Below are positions 4,712 through 12,554 of a stretch of 13,578 nt of DNA, one piece after another; the stretch's first letter is position 1; each line of letters begins with the position of its first letter. Origin of the DNA: an uncultured Acidobacteriota bacterium (GTDB taxonomy: Bacteria > Acidobacteriota > Thermoanaerobaculia > UBA5066); contig CALFNC010000531.1 of assembly GCA_937902605.1 (NCBI GenBank), forward strand, positions 1-13,578. The letters run 5' to 3'. The translations under genes and the position numbers were made by a program. The notes below the pieces were generated by a model. That model had not been told where the DNA came from, did not search any database, and saw only the letters and a list, made by a program, of their open reading frames with translations.

Positions 4712-6478
4712 TCAGCGCGCGGCCGAGGCGCGTAGCGGAGCGAGCGCCTCGCCTCGCCGCAGCTTCCAGGCCCCCACCTTCACCTCGCCCAGGTCTTCCG
4801 CCGTCCCATCGGGCCAGCGGACCGACACGGTGGCCGAGGTTTTTGCGCCAAGCCCGAAGTGGAGCGGTGTCCACGAGCCGCTCGCGTACGAGGGGACGAC
4901 ATAGAACTCCTTCATCCGCCCGTCCACAGTCACGCGGGTCCCGAGGATCGTCTTCCGGTCCTTCCCAGCCACCGGGAGGATCTCCAGGGACCGCCCGCCC
5001 TTCGTCCGGTTCCGTAGGACGATCGCCGGCCTGTCGATCGGGTTGAAGACCAGATCCAGCTTCCCGTCGCCGTCCAGGTCGCCGGCCGACAGCCCCCGCC
5101 CGACGATGACGAGCCGCCCCAGGTCCCCCGACTCGGCTGAGACGTCGCGGAACCGGAGGGTACCCGGGACGCTTTCGTTGCGAAGGAGGAACTGGCGCTG
5201 GGCATAGCTCTTCTCCCCCACCCCGAAGTTCTTCGCGATCGGGTTGAACCACTGCGAGACGACGGTCCAGAGGCGCGAAAGGATCTGTCCACTCGAGACC
5301 GCGAGGTCGTCCCGCCCGTCGTCGTCGTAGTCGATGGCGACGACTCCCCACTTCGACAGCGGGATCACCGGGTCGGCGTCGCCGCCAAATGCCTGCCGTT
5401 CGCTCTGCTCGAAAACCGTCCCCTCGACGTTCCGGTAGAGGGTGTCCGGCTCGCCCGAAAAGTTCGTCACGTAAAGGTCTGGGCGGTTGTCGCCATCCAG
5501 GTCCTGTACCACCAGGCCCATCCCGCTGCGGGTCCGGCGCCCGAATGCCGTCGGCCCTTCCTGCGGGTAACCCGTCCCGGTCTCGTCGGAAACGTCTCGG
5601 AACTTTCCGCCCCCCTCGTTGTGGAAGAGCGTGTTCCGCCACTGGTCGTTCGACACGTAGAGGTCGGTCTTCCCATCCCCGTCGTAGTCGAGCGCCGCCG
5701 CTCCGATCGTCTTCGACCCTGGGTCCTTCAATCCGCTTTCCTCGGTCCGGTCCTCGAATCGGAGGTTGCCGAGGCCGCGGAAGAAGAAGTTGTCCTGCCC
5801 GACGTACTGGTCGGGTGTCATGAAGGCCTTCGCGGGGGTCTTCGACTCGCGATCGGGGTCCGACTCGAGGTAGTTCCCGACGTAAACGTCCGCGATGCCG
5901 TCGCCGTCCGCGTCCAGCGCGGCGAGGCCCACGGTGAAACGCCCCCCCTCCAGGCCGGAGTTCTCGACATGCGTGAAGGTTCCGTCGCCGTTGTTCTTCC
6001 AGAGCGTGTTGGGTTCCCCGGCGTTCCCGATCACGAGGTCGGGAAATCCGTCGCCGTCGAGGTCGGCCCACATCGCAGTGATCCCCCAACCGCATGCCCG
6101 AAGGCCCGAGCGCTCCGTGACGTCCTCGAACGTCCCGTTCCCGCGGTTCCGGAAGAGCCGGGTGCAGTCAGAAAGCGGCTGCGTGTGGCCGTTCTTCCGG
6201 TAGCTCTTGGCACTCCGGACCTGCTGGACGAGGACCAGATCGAGCCACCCGTCCCCGTCGAAGTCGGCCAGCGCGGCCCCAGCACCCATCGTCGGAATCA
6301 GCTTCCCGTCCATGAAGTCGCCCCGGAACCGGAACGTGACGCCCGACTCTTTCGTAACGTCCTGGAAGAGGTCCCCCGTGACGTTCTTCCGGGCCGAGTC
6401 CTCTCCCTTGAAGAGGATCTGCCACGCGGCGGCCCCTACGAGCAGCAGCGCGAGCAGGACGACAGCGACGACCTTCAT
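4712..6478 (-). CDS. Secreted or anchored FG-GAP/VCBS repeat protein with ASPIC/UnbV domain (CRTAC1-like)
   Basis: This 588-residue protein starts at ATG 6478, whose ATGA overlaps the previous gene's stop. A longer frame to 6643 is rejected because it only adds a low-complexity extension inside the upstream gene. Residues 1-23 (MKVVAVVLLALLLVGAAAWQ onward) form a signal peptide or signal anchor. From residue 64, seven acidic loops of the D-x-D-x-D/N-x-x-x-D type recur (DFDGDGWLD, DLDGDGFPD, DADGDGIAD, DYDGDGKTD, DLDGDNRPD, DYDDDGRDD, DLDGDGKLD), matching Ca-binding blades of an FG-GAP beta-propeller. The end (about 497-567) has LHFGLG and VSVRWPDG, hallmarks of ASPIC/UnbV. Such proteins act outside the cytoplasm and are mostly uncharacterised; ligand or matrix binding is inferred. 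It parallels the neighbour at 6475-8202 blade by blade, indicating an old tandem duplication. Confidence 0.88.
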   Translation of the reverse strand: MKVVAVVLLALLLVGAAAWQILFKGEDSARKNVTGDLFQDVTKESGVTFRFRGDFMDGKLIPTMGAGAALADFDGDGWLDLVLVQQVRSAKSYRKNGHTQPLSDCTRLFRNRGNGTFEDVTERSGLRACGWGITAMWADLDGDGFPDLVIGNAGEPNTLWKNNGDGTFTHVENSGLEGGRFTVGLAALDADGDGIADVYVGNYLESDPDRESKTPAKAFMTPDQYVGQDNFFFRGLGNLRFEDRTEESGLKDPGSKTIGAAALDYDGDGKTDLYVSNDQWRNTLFHNEGGGKFRDVSDETGTGYPQEGPTAFGRRTRSGMGLVVQDLDGDNRPDLYVTNFSGEPDTLYRNVEGTVFEQSERQAFGGDADPVIPLSKWGVVAIDYDDDGRDDLAVSSGQILSRLWTVVSQWFNPIAKNFGVGEKSYAQRQFLLRNESVPGTLRFRDVSAESGDLGRLVIVGRGLSAGDLDGDGKLDLVFNPIDRPAIVLRNRTKGGRSLEILPVAGKDRKTILGTRVTVDGRMKEFYVVPSYASGSWTPLHFGLGAKTSATVSVRWPDGTAEDLGEVKVGAWKLRRGEALAPLRASAAR

Positions 6479-8202
6479 CTCCGGACCCCCCGTTTCACAA
6501 CGAGCTCCCCTTCCCGGAGGAGGTAGAGCCGGTCGGCCGACACGTTCTCGAACACCTGCGCGACCGCCGTTCCGCCCGGCGGGATCACCTCCACACGTTC
6601 CGCCATCGAATTCGGTCCGAGGCCGAAGTGGAGCGGAACCCACGACCCCGATGCATACGACGGCCGGAGAATGAACTCCTGGACTTGCCGCCGGCCTCCC
6701 GAGGTCACGATCACTTTCGTCCCCAGGATCGTTCGACGATCCGAGCCGGCCACCGGAAGAATCTCGAGGAAGTGGCCAGCCCCTTTGGTGCGATTCCGGA
6801 AGAGGCGATGCCCACCCGAGATCGCCGCGACCGCCACGTCGACGAGACCATCGCCGTCGACGTCTCCGGCGGCGACTCCCCGTGCGGTCAGGCGCGTCTT
6901 TCCGTAGTCGCCGGCCCCTTCGGTCACGTCATCGAAGCGCCCGTCCCCACGGTTCCGCCAGACCTTCAGGGGCTGGCGGTAGCTCTGGCTGCCCAGGTCG
7001 TATAGTCCCCGCCCGCCGCCCCGGGCGAGCCGGCCAATAAGGAGAAAGATCCGCGGCACGAGATGCCCGGACACGGCGACGAGGTCGGGCGATCCGTCGT
7101 TGTCCAGATCGACGAACTCGGGCCCGAACTGGACCCAGGGGAACTTGCCGGGCGTGATTCCGGAGGTGTCGGTCCAGTCGTCGAAGAGCGCCCCCTCTAC
7201 GTTCCGATAGACGGTGCTCGGCTCGCCGCCGAAGTTTGTGACGAGGAGGTCCGGAAAGCCATCGCCGTCGATGTCACCGACGGCAATCCCCATTCCCGCC
7301 CGAGGGACCTTCTGGTCGCGCGATCCGGCGCCGGTCTCGACGGTCACGTCCTCGAACGTTCCGTCGCCGCGTCCCCGGTAGAGGACGTTCGACGTGCGGT
7401 CGTTCGTCACGTAGAGGTCCGCTTTCCCATCCCCGTTGAAGTCGAAGAAGACGCCGCCCAGCCCTTTCCCGTCGTGATTCAGGACCCCGGCCGCGGCGGC
7501 CCGCTCGACGAACGTCCCGTCCTCCTGCTGGACGAAGAGGAGCGCGTCCTGCCCCTGGTAGTCGTCCGGCATTCTCAGCTGAAACGTGTGGTAGGACATT
7601 TCCCGGTCGACATCGGTGTCGAGGTAGTTGACGACGTAGAGGTCGACGCGGCCGTCGCCATTCACGTCCCCGGCGGCGAGACCGACCGCGTACCCAGGAG
7701 CCACCAGCTTCCGCGCCTCGGTCACGTCGCGGAACGTCCCGTCGCCGCAATTCTTCCAGATCGCCGTCCTGCCGAGGCCGGTCACGACGAGGTCGAGCAG
7801 GCCTTCGGAGTCGAGATCGACCCAGAAGGCGCCATTCGCCCAGCCGCAGGAATGGATCCCGGACCGGACGGTCGCGTCCTCGAAGGTGCCGTCGCCGCGG
7901 TTATGAAAGAGCGCCCCGCAGGGACCCGATTCCGGTCTCTTCCAATTCGCCACCGATCCCGTGACGAACAGGTCGAGGTACCCATCGCCGTCGTAATCGC
8001 CCATCGCCACCCCCCCGCCCATCGTGGCGACGAGGCGGCCGTGCTGCAGGTCGGTCTTGAACTTGAAGCGAAACCCCGCCTCCTTCGTCACGTCGTCCAG
8101 ACGGATCTGGGGGACGCCGGCCCGGAGCGACCCGACCCCCGAAAGAGCGGCGATCATGGCGAGCCCCGCCGCCGCGGTCCCGACGACACGGGAGGGCGTC
8201 AA
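6475..8202 (-). CDS. Secreted FG-GAP/VCBS repeat protein with ASPIC/UnbV-like C-terminus (CRTAC1-like)
   Basis: The preferred start is TTG 8202, whose TTGA overlaps the stop of the upstream gene. It gives 575 residues with a compact signal peptide (MTPSRVVGTAAAGLAMIAAL). A GTG at 8265 would also be in frame, but it overlaps the upstream gene by 67 nt and its GGAG abuts the codon. Seven Ca-loop repeats run from residue 69 (DYDGDGYLD, DLDSEGLLD, DVNGDGRVD, DFNGDGKAD, DIDGDGFPD, DLDNDGSPD, DVDGDGLVD). The second loop is degenerate (SEG replaces GDG), so that blade may not bind calcium. The C-terminal region (about 477-553) has SYASGSWVPLHFGLG, as in its paralogue, but the WPDG motif is replaced by IPPGG. 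It is probably exported, with unknown function. It is the middle gene of the three-gene VCBS set. Confidence 0.88.
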   Translation of the reverse strand: MTPSRVVGTAAAGLAMIAALSGVGSLRAGVPQIRLDDVTKEAGFRFKFKTDLQHGRLVATMGGGVAMGDYDGDGYLDLFVTGSVANWKRPESGPCGALFHNRGDGTFEDATVRSGIHSCGWANGAFWVDLDSEGLLDLVVTGLGRTAIWKNCGDGTFRDVTEARKLVAPGYAVGLAAGDVNGDGRVDLYVVNYLDTDVDREMSYHTFQLRMPDDYQGQDALLFVQQEDGTFVERAAAAGVLNHDGKGLGGVFFDFNGDGKADLYVTNDRTSNVLYRGRGDGTFEDVTVETGAGSRDQKVPRAGMGIAVGDIDGDGFPDLLVTNFGGEPSTVYRNVEGALFDDWTDTSGITPGKFPWVQFGPEFVDLDNDGSPDLVAVSGHLVPRIFLLIGRLARGGGRGLYDLGSQSYRQPLKVWRNRGDGRFDDVTEGAGDYGKTRLTARGVAAGDVDGDGLVDVAVAAISGGHRLFRNRTKGAGHFLEILPVAGSDRRTILGTKVIVTSGGRRQVQEFILRPSYASGSWVPLHFGLGPNSMAERVEVIPPGGTAVAQVFENVSADRLYLLREGELVVKRGVRR

Positions 8203-11200
8203 TTTGAGCGGCTCTCTCGCAGCGCGCCGCGAAATGCCTCCGGCCCGGTCGGCCGAGTGAGCCACTCCCGGAGGAAGGCCGGGTCAGGGTGGGACTCGGA
8301 GTCTGGATATGGATACCGGCTCATCCCGTGGAAGGGCCATGGCTCGACCGACTGGCCCGTCACCGTGTTCCGGTCGAAGTCCTTGTCCCACCCGTCGGAA
8401 ATCAGGATCCAGTCCCGCCGCCAGCCCGGCTTCAGCGGGGGCAGCGTCGAGGCGTCGTACTCGAGGCGGATGGCGTCCCCCCCCTGGAAGGCCACCCACC
8501 GGTCGTCCGTAGTCTGGAGAAGCTCAGTCACATCGCCGAGGCGGGTCAGCCTCCCCGGCACGTCCTCCCAGAGCGGCGTCTGCGTCACGTCGGAGTGATC
8601 GAAGAGGTGCGGGCCGTCTTGCGTCTCGCGGTAACGGCGGGAGAACCCGCGGACGGAGAGTGTCGCTTTCGCCGGAGAGAGCGCCGTCGTGACGATGGCG
8701 ACCGGCGGGTCGTCGACGGTGACGTACGCCTCGTCCCAGTAGATCGCGAGGTTCGTCCGGATGCGGACGCGAGGATCGGCGGGGTCGACGAGGCCGGTCA
8801 GGTCGACCGGGATCGTCTTCGTCTTTCCCGCCGGGAAACCGAACGACGGAAGAGCGGTCTTCCACCCCCCCGCGCCGTCCGGGACCTCGAGGACAGGCGG
8901 GAAGGGGCGGAGATCGCTTCGCTGCGAGATCGAGACGTTGATCGACGTATCGGTGTAGAAGATCCAGCCGGTCATGAAGAGGACGACGCGGGCCTTCTCG
9001 GGAATCGGACCGAGGTCAAGGACGAGCGCGTGCTCCTCCCGGATCCCCTGGTAATACGTCTCCGGCCCGAGGTCGACGTAGACGCCATCTTTCCGCCCCA
9101 GGCTCGCAGTCACATCTTCCTTCCGGCCGCCGCTCTCCGACCAGGCGCCGCGAAGGTCACGCCGATTCGCCACGGTGTGGAGCATCTTCGGGAGGACGAA
9201 CGGGACCATTCGCTCGTTCGGCACGATCCCCGTTCCCTCCGGGTGGTCGACCGCCATCAGCGTCGCCTCGTCGAGGAAGGCGACCTCCCAGAGCTCTTCG
9301 GTGTAGTCGAGGAGGAGCTTGTGGTCGCGCGTCTCCCTCAGGAGAGACCCGTCCACGAACAGCCATTCCCGGGGCACGGCCCCAGCCGTATGGACGCCGT
9401 CGTAAAGGAGTCCGAGCGGGGCGTTGCCGAGCGCGTCGCTGACGAAGCTCCAGGTCCCCATCTCGCCGTCGTAGGCGTAAACGAACGGGCATGACCCCTT
9501 CAGCTGCTGGATCTCCCGGACCGTCGACCGCGCCCTCTGGTCGAAGGAGTTCTGCGGGACGCCGTTCGTAAAGAGGACGCGAACGACGTCGGCCTTCGTC
9601 CGCGTCCCGAGGCCAATGTGCGTCGGGAGAACGCCGACGGTCTTCGCGACGTAGAGGTCTCCCGCCTTGACCTCGACCTGCGATCCGACCCCCGCCCGGT
9701 TCACCTTCCCCGAGCCCGTCGGGAGCCCTTCGAGGACCACATCGAGCCAGCCGTTCGCGTTCCCGCCGTCGTTCTGGAGGACCACGGTCTTCGCGCCCGC
9801 ATGGAGCACGAGGTCGAGGTCCCCGTCGTGGTCGACGTCGAGGGCGATCATCCGGGAGGCGGGCGGAATGCCTGCCGGGAGAATCGCCCAGGCGCGGAAG
9901 GCCGACGGTCCTGTCCGGCGGAACGCCGCCATCCCCTTCTCACCCGAGACGACCAGGTCTGGAAAGCCGTCGTTGTCGAGGTCGGCGAGGACGACCGACC
10001 GCGGCGAGAGCTCGGCAACCCGGGCGAGATCGGCGCTCTCCTCGCGGACGAACGTCCCGTCCCCCTTGTTGATCAGGACCACGATGCCTTCCTTCGTCAG
10101 GACCACGAGGTCCATCGCCCCGTCCGCGTTCAGGTCGTCGGCAGCGAGGACCAGCGCGCCCTTCACTCCGAGGGCGATGGTCCGGAACCTCCCCTGACGA
10201 AGATTCGACCGGAGGACGACGTTGCCTTTGGCATCGATCGCGGCGAGGTCGAGGTCGCCATCCCTGTCGAAGTCGCCCACGACCACGTCCCGGGAGGCGA
10301 ACTCGGGGTCTCCGGTACCCGCCGTCACGTCGGCCCAGGTCCCGTCCAGGTTGTTTCGGAGGAGGCGGTCCGCCCGCCCTCCGCCGTAGAGGTAGACGTC
10401 GAGGTCCCCGTCCAGGTCGAAGTCGAAGAAGGCCGCGCCGGTGAACGGCGCCGGGATCGTATAGACCTCCGGTTTGCCGGTGTTCTTCAAGTCGACGCGC
10501 CGGACCGCGATCGCGGGGTCCTCGGCGGTCGCAGCTACAACCCTGAAGGAGAGTGGGATAGCGGCGCCCCCTTGCGGCCTCAGAGCCGACTCGAGGGCAG
10601 GAGCGAAGGCGGCCATCGGCATCCCGACGACGTTCGTCTGGAGCTCGGCGAGCGACTGCTGATAACGCGGCGTCACGCGGAGGAGGTTTTCCAGGATCCG
10701 CGCCTTCAGCGCCCCCTGCCTCAGGTCTCCCTTCTCGACGAACGCCGACGCCTCGGCCAGAAATTGCTTCGTTTTCGGGTCGGCGTCCTCCAGAAGAGCG
10801 CGCACCTCGGCCAGGTCCTTCCGAGCTGTCGCGGCGTCAGCTGCCTCCAGTCCCGCGAGGAGCAGCTTCAATCGGGCGGGGAGGTTCGCCGGCGAAGCGG
10901 CGGAGATCTCCGCGAGGGCCTTCCGGCGGGCTTCCTTCTGCGGCGGCGTCTGCGCCGGAAGAGTCTCGATCGACCGTACAAGGCGCCAACGGGATTCGAG
11001 GTCCCTAGGGTCGAGGGCCGCGGCGCGAGAGAGCGCGGCGCGCGCCTCTTCGGGATGGTTCTTAGCCTCCTCGATCGTCGCGCGCAGCGCCTCCAGATCC
11101 GGGCGAGGCCCGCCGGCCTTTCGCGCCCGATCGAGCAGCTTCTCGGCGGCGACGAGGTCGTTGTCCCGGAGCGCGGCGATCGCTCCGTTTGCCCACGGGA

Positions 11201-11444
11201 GGGGGTCGTCGGGGACCAGCTCGGCGAGACGGTCGAAGGTCTTTCGGGCTTCCTTCGTCTTCCCTTCCTCGAGCTGCGCCAGCCCGAGGTTCCGGGCGGA
11301 AAGGATGCGAGCGGCGCGGTCCGGAGGGAGGGGCGCGGCGATAGCCAGGGCCGACAGGGCGGCAATGGCCGGCAGGAGCAGGAGCAAGGCGAGCCGATTG
11401 GACGGCTCCAAGCGCGTCAGGTGGCGTTTCGCTGTTCGGATCAC
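8199..11444 (-). CDS. Large exported TPR + FG-GAP/VCBS + ASPIC/UnbV-like protein with an uncharacterised C-terminal region
   Basis: This 1081-residue protein starts at GTG 11444 behind a GGGGAG Shine-Dalgarno. Residues 18-37 are a signal peptide or anchor. Helical TPR-like repeats span about 45-150 and 205-265 (NLGLAQLEEGKTKEARKTF is typical). From 338 to 550 come five Ca-loop blades (DFDLDGDLD, DFDRDGDLD, DLNADGAMD, DLDNDGFPD, DVDHDGDLD). An ASPIC/UnbV-like segment (about 565-632) ends IGLGTRTKADVVRVLFTNG. The last 430 residues start KGSCPFVYAYDG, include TEELWEVAFLDEATLMAVDHP, and contain no repeat I recognise beyond resemblance to similar Acidobacteriota proteins. TPRs suggest partner binding and the propeller an extracytoplasmic ligand. 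It is the first gene of the operon and overlaps the next by 4 nt. Function is unknown. Confidence 0.88.
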   Translation of the reverse strand: MIRTAKRHLTRLEPSNRLALLLLLPAIAALSALAIAAPLPPDRAARILSARNLGLAQLEEGKTKEARKTFDRLAELVPDDPLPWANGAIAALRDNDLVAAEKLLDRARKAGGPRPDLEALRATIEEAKNHPEEARAALSRAAALDPRDLESRWRLVRSIETLPAQTPPQKEARRKALAEISAASPANLPARLKLLLAGLEAADAATARKDLAEVRALLEDADPKTKQFLAEASAFVEKGDLRQGALKARILENLLRVTPRYQQSLAELQTNVVGMPMAAFAPALESALRPQGGAAIPLSFRVVAATAEDPAIAVRRVDLKNTGKPEVYTIPAPFTGAAFFDFDLDGDLDVYLYGGGRADRLLRNNLDGTWADVTAGTGDPEFASRDVVVGDFDRDGDLDLAAIDAKGNVVLRSNLRQGRFRTIALGVKGALVLAADDLNADGAMDLVVLTKEGIVVLINKGDGTFVREESADLARVAELSPRSVVLADLDNDGFPDLVVSGEKGMAAFRRTGPSAFRAWAILPAGIPPASRMIALDVDHDGDLDLVLHAGAKTVVLQNDGGNANGWLDVVLEGLPTGSGKVNRAGVGSQVEVKAGDLYVAKTVGVLPTHIGLGTRTKADVVRVLFTNGVPQNSFDQRARSTVREIQQLKGSCPFVYAYDGEMGTWSFVSDALGNAPLGLLYDGVHTAGAVPREWLFVDGSLLRETRDHKLLLDYTEELWEVAFLDEATLMAVDHPEGTGIVPNERMVPFVLPKMLHTVANRRDLRGAWSESGGRKEDVTASLGRKDGVYVDLGPETYYQGIREEHALVLDLGPIPEKARVVLFMTGWIFYTDTSINVSISQRSDLRPFPPVLEVPDGAGGWKTALPSFGFPAGKTKTIPVDLTGLVDPADPRVRIRTNLAIYWDEAYVTVDDPPVAIVTTALSPAKATLSVRGFSRRYRETQDGPHLFDHSDVTQTPLWEDVPGRLTRLGDVTELLQTTDDRWVAFQGGDAIRLEYDASTLPPLKPGWRRDWILISDGWDKDFDRNTVTGQSVEPWPFHGMSRYPYPDSESHPDPAFLREWLTRPTGPEAFRGALRESRSN

Positions 11445-11469
11445 GGCCTGCTCCCCCTCGTCCGGGCTC

Positions 11470-11485
11470 GGTGTTCCGGAACCCC
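11470..11485. promoter_or_regulatory. Dyad-symmetric site in the divergent intergenic region, possible operator
   Basis: GTTCCGGAAC (11473-11482) is a perfect 10-bp palindrome. It extends to GGTGTTCCGGAACCCC (11470-11485) with one mismatched pair. It lies 26 bp upstream of the GTG of the large VCBS gene and downstream of a candidate -10 for that gene, where a repressor could act. No regulator family is identified, and GC-rich DNA makes short palindromes common. Confidence 0.25.
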
Positions 11486-11497
11486 GGGCCGGCCTGG

Positions 11498-11503
11498 ATT
11501 ATG
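11498..11503 (-). promoter_or_regulatory. Candidate -10 element for the VCBS operon
   Basis: Read on the minus strand this is CATAAT, five of six bases matching TATAAT, and the most AT-rich minus-strand hexamer in the 132-bp divergent gap. It would place the transcript start about 45 nt before the GTG at 11444. No convincing -35 sits 16-18 bp upstream, so support is weak. Confidence 0.25.
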
Positions 11504-11564
11504 GATCGGCGACCGCTAGGACCTCGGCCTCCCGGTCGGGCCCGAATATGCGTATCCTGCTCCC

Positions 11565-11572
11565 AAAGGAGG
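11565..11572 (+). promoter_or_regulatory. Strong Shine-Dalgarno of the SDR gene
   Basis: AAAGGAGG is a near-perfect anti-16S complement located four nt before ATG 11577. It fixes this start and predicts efficient translation. It is the strongest ribosome site in the window. Confidence 0.8.
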
Positions 11573-11576
11573 CGCC

Positions 11577-12506
11577 ATGAAGGTCTTCGTCACTGGGGCC
11601 ACCGGATACATCGGACGGGCCGTCCTGACGGCCCTTCACCGCGCCGGGCATTCCGCCGTCGGGCTCGCGCGCGAGAAGGAGCGGGCCGCCGCGGCAACCG
11701 GACCGTGCCGCGAGTGGGTCATCGGGAATCTCCGCGACGCCCGGACGTATGCGTTCGAGGCGTCGGCGTGCGATGCCATCCTCCACCTCGGCGCCGACAT
11801 GAGCAGCTTCGCCACGGTGGACAAGATCTCCCTCGAGACGCTCCTTTCGGCCGCGGCAAAAGGCGACGGGAAGAAGGTCTTCGTCTACACCTCGGGAGTC
11901 TGGGTGCTCGGGGCCACCGGCGAGACGCCGGTCGACGAGGATTCGGCGCTGAACCCCGTCCCACTGATCGCCGCCCGCGTGCGGCACGAGCAACTGGCGC
12001 TCGGCGCCTCGAGTGACCAGCTGACGGCTGCGGTCGTAAGGCCAGGGATCGTCTACGGCGGGCGAGGGGGGATCGTCTCGGGCTTCTTCGCCGATGCCGT
12101 CTCGAGCGGCCGCCCGACCGTGGTGGGCGACGGGAACAACCGATGGGCAGGGGTCTACCTCGGCGACCTGTGTGACCTCTACGTCCGCCTCCTCGAGTCG
12201 GCCTTCTCCCCCGCGGTTCGGAGGCTCGCCCCCAAGGAGCGGGTCTTCCACGCCGTCACCCCACCTTCCGAGACCGTCTCCTCGATCGCCCGTGCCGCGA
12301 GTCGTGCGGCCGGCCGGGAGGACACCGTCCACTTCTGGCCCATCGACGAGGCCCGAGAGAAGCTGGGTGGCTACGCCGATGCTCTCGCCCTCGATCAGGT
12401 CGTCGGGTCGAAACGCTCGGAGGCGGTCCTCGGGTGGCGGCCCCGCGTCCGGGGATTCGTTCCGAACGCTCCGGAGCTGTTCGAGGAGTGGCGGGCCGGA
12501 GTCTAG
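11577..12506 (+). CDS. NAD(P)-binding epimerase/dehydratase-like protein (extended-type SDR, atypical active site)
   Basis: This 309-residue Rossmann-fold protein opens with MKVFVTGATGYIGRAV, with the nucleotide-binding G-x-x-G-x-x-G at 7-13. SDR landmarks follow: VFVYTSGVWVLG (102-112), RPGIVYG (155-161) and the NRWAGVYLGDLCDLY segment (188-202) common to NAD-dependent epimerases. The catalytic Y-x3-K expected near residues 130-140 is missing; the sequence there is IAARVRHEQL. It may therefore be a non-catalytic or differently acting member, and the substrate cannot be named. The start is secure: AAAGGAGG (11565-11572) lies four nt before the ATG. It is divergent from the VCBS operon, and its stop (12504-12506) is followed directly by the argR control region. 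A product in nucleotide-sugar or isoprenoid-type metabolism is possible but unsupported. Confidence 0.85.
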   Translation: MKVFVTGATGYIGRAVLTALHRAGHSAVGLAREKERAAAATGPCREWVIGNLRDARTYAFEASACDAILHLGADMSSFATVDKISLETLLSAAAKGDGKKVFVYTSGVWVLGATGETPVDEDSALNPVPLIAARVRHEQLALGASSDQLTAAVVRPGIVYGGRGGIVSGFFADAVSSGRPTVVGDGNNRWAGVYLGDLCDLYVRLLESAFSPAVRRLAPKERVFHAVTPPSETVSSIARAASRAAGREDTVHFWPIDEAREKLGGYADALALDQVVGSKRSEAVLGWRPRVRGFVPNAPELFEEWRAGV

Positions 12507-12510
12507 CGGC

Positions 12511-12543
12511 CGAAGCTGGGCCCTTGACAGAAGGCCCGCTTCG
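12511..12543 (+). terminator. GC-rich hairpin between the SDR gene and argR
   Basis: CGAAGC-T-GGGCC (12511-12522) pairs with GGCCCGCTTCG (12533-12543): 11 base pairs with a single bulged T and a 10-nt loop. It begins 4 nt after the SDR stop codon, where an intrinsic terminator would be expected, but the following bases (TGAATAAATAT) are AT-rich without a T-tract. The loop contains the TTGACA -35 of argR. It may end SDR transcription, insulate argR, or do both. Confidence 0.5.
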
Positions 12544-12554
12544 TGAATAAATAT
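12524..12554 (+). promoter_or_regulatory. argR promoter with consensus -35
   Basis: TTGACA (12524-12529) is a perfect -35 hexamer. The AT-rich stretch ATAAATAT (12547-12554) sits at 17 bp and supplies a -10, though no single hexamer matches consensus well. Transcription would start around 12559-12562, almost at the GTG start codon (12563). That start has no Shine-Dalgarno, so the argR message is probably leaderless or has a very short leader. Confidence 0.55.

Noticed and set aside
4668..6095. 475-codon minus-strand frame overlapping the third VCBS gene
   Set aside because: Its product is almost wholly R/G/P-rich, an off-frame reading of the clear VCBS gene on the same strand.
6479..6643. 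N-terminal extension of the third VCBS protein up to 6643
   Set aside because: It would overlap the preceding gene by about 170 nt, encodes a G/R-rich leader, and would bury the obvious signal sequence that starts at 6478.
4900..8050. Recurring GTCGCCGTCG-type words, looking like a tandem repeat or array
   Set aside because: They fall at the Ca-loop codons of each propeller blade, spacing is irregular and flanks diverge; coding repeats explain them, not CRISPR or satellite DNA.
7063..8598. Long plus-strand frame opposite the VCBS genes
   Set aside because: It is rich in repeated V-E-V/D-E and R-P-V words that are the antisense of D-x-D-G-D-G codons; high GC keeps the antisense frame open. 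There is no recognisable domain or ribosome site.
9618..11519. 633-codon plus-strand frame opposite the TPR-VCBS gene
   Set aside because: It is an antisense shadow with the same Arg/Val/Glu bias and no domain, while the minus-strand protein has signal peptide, TPR and propeller motifs.
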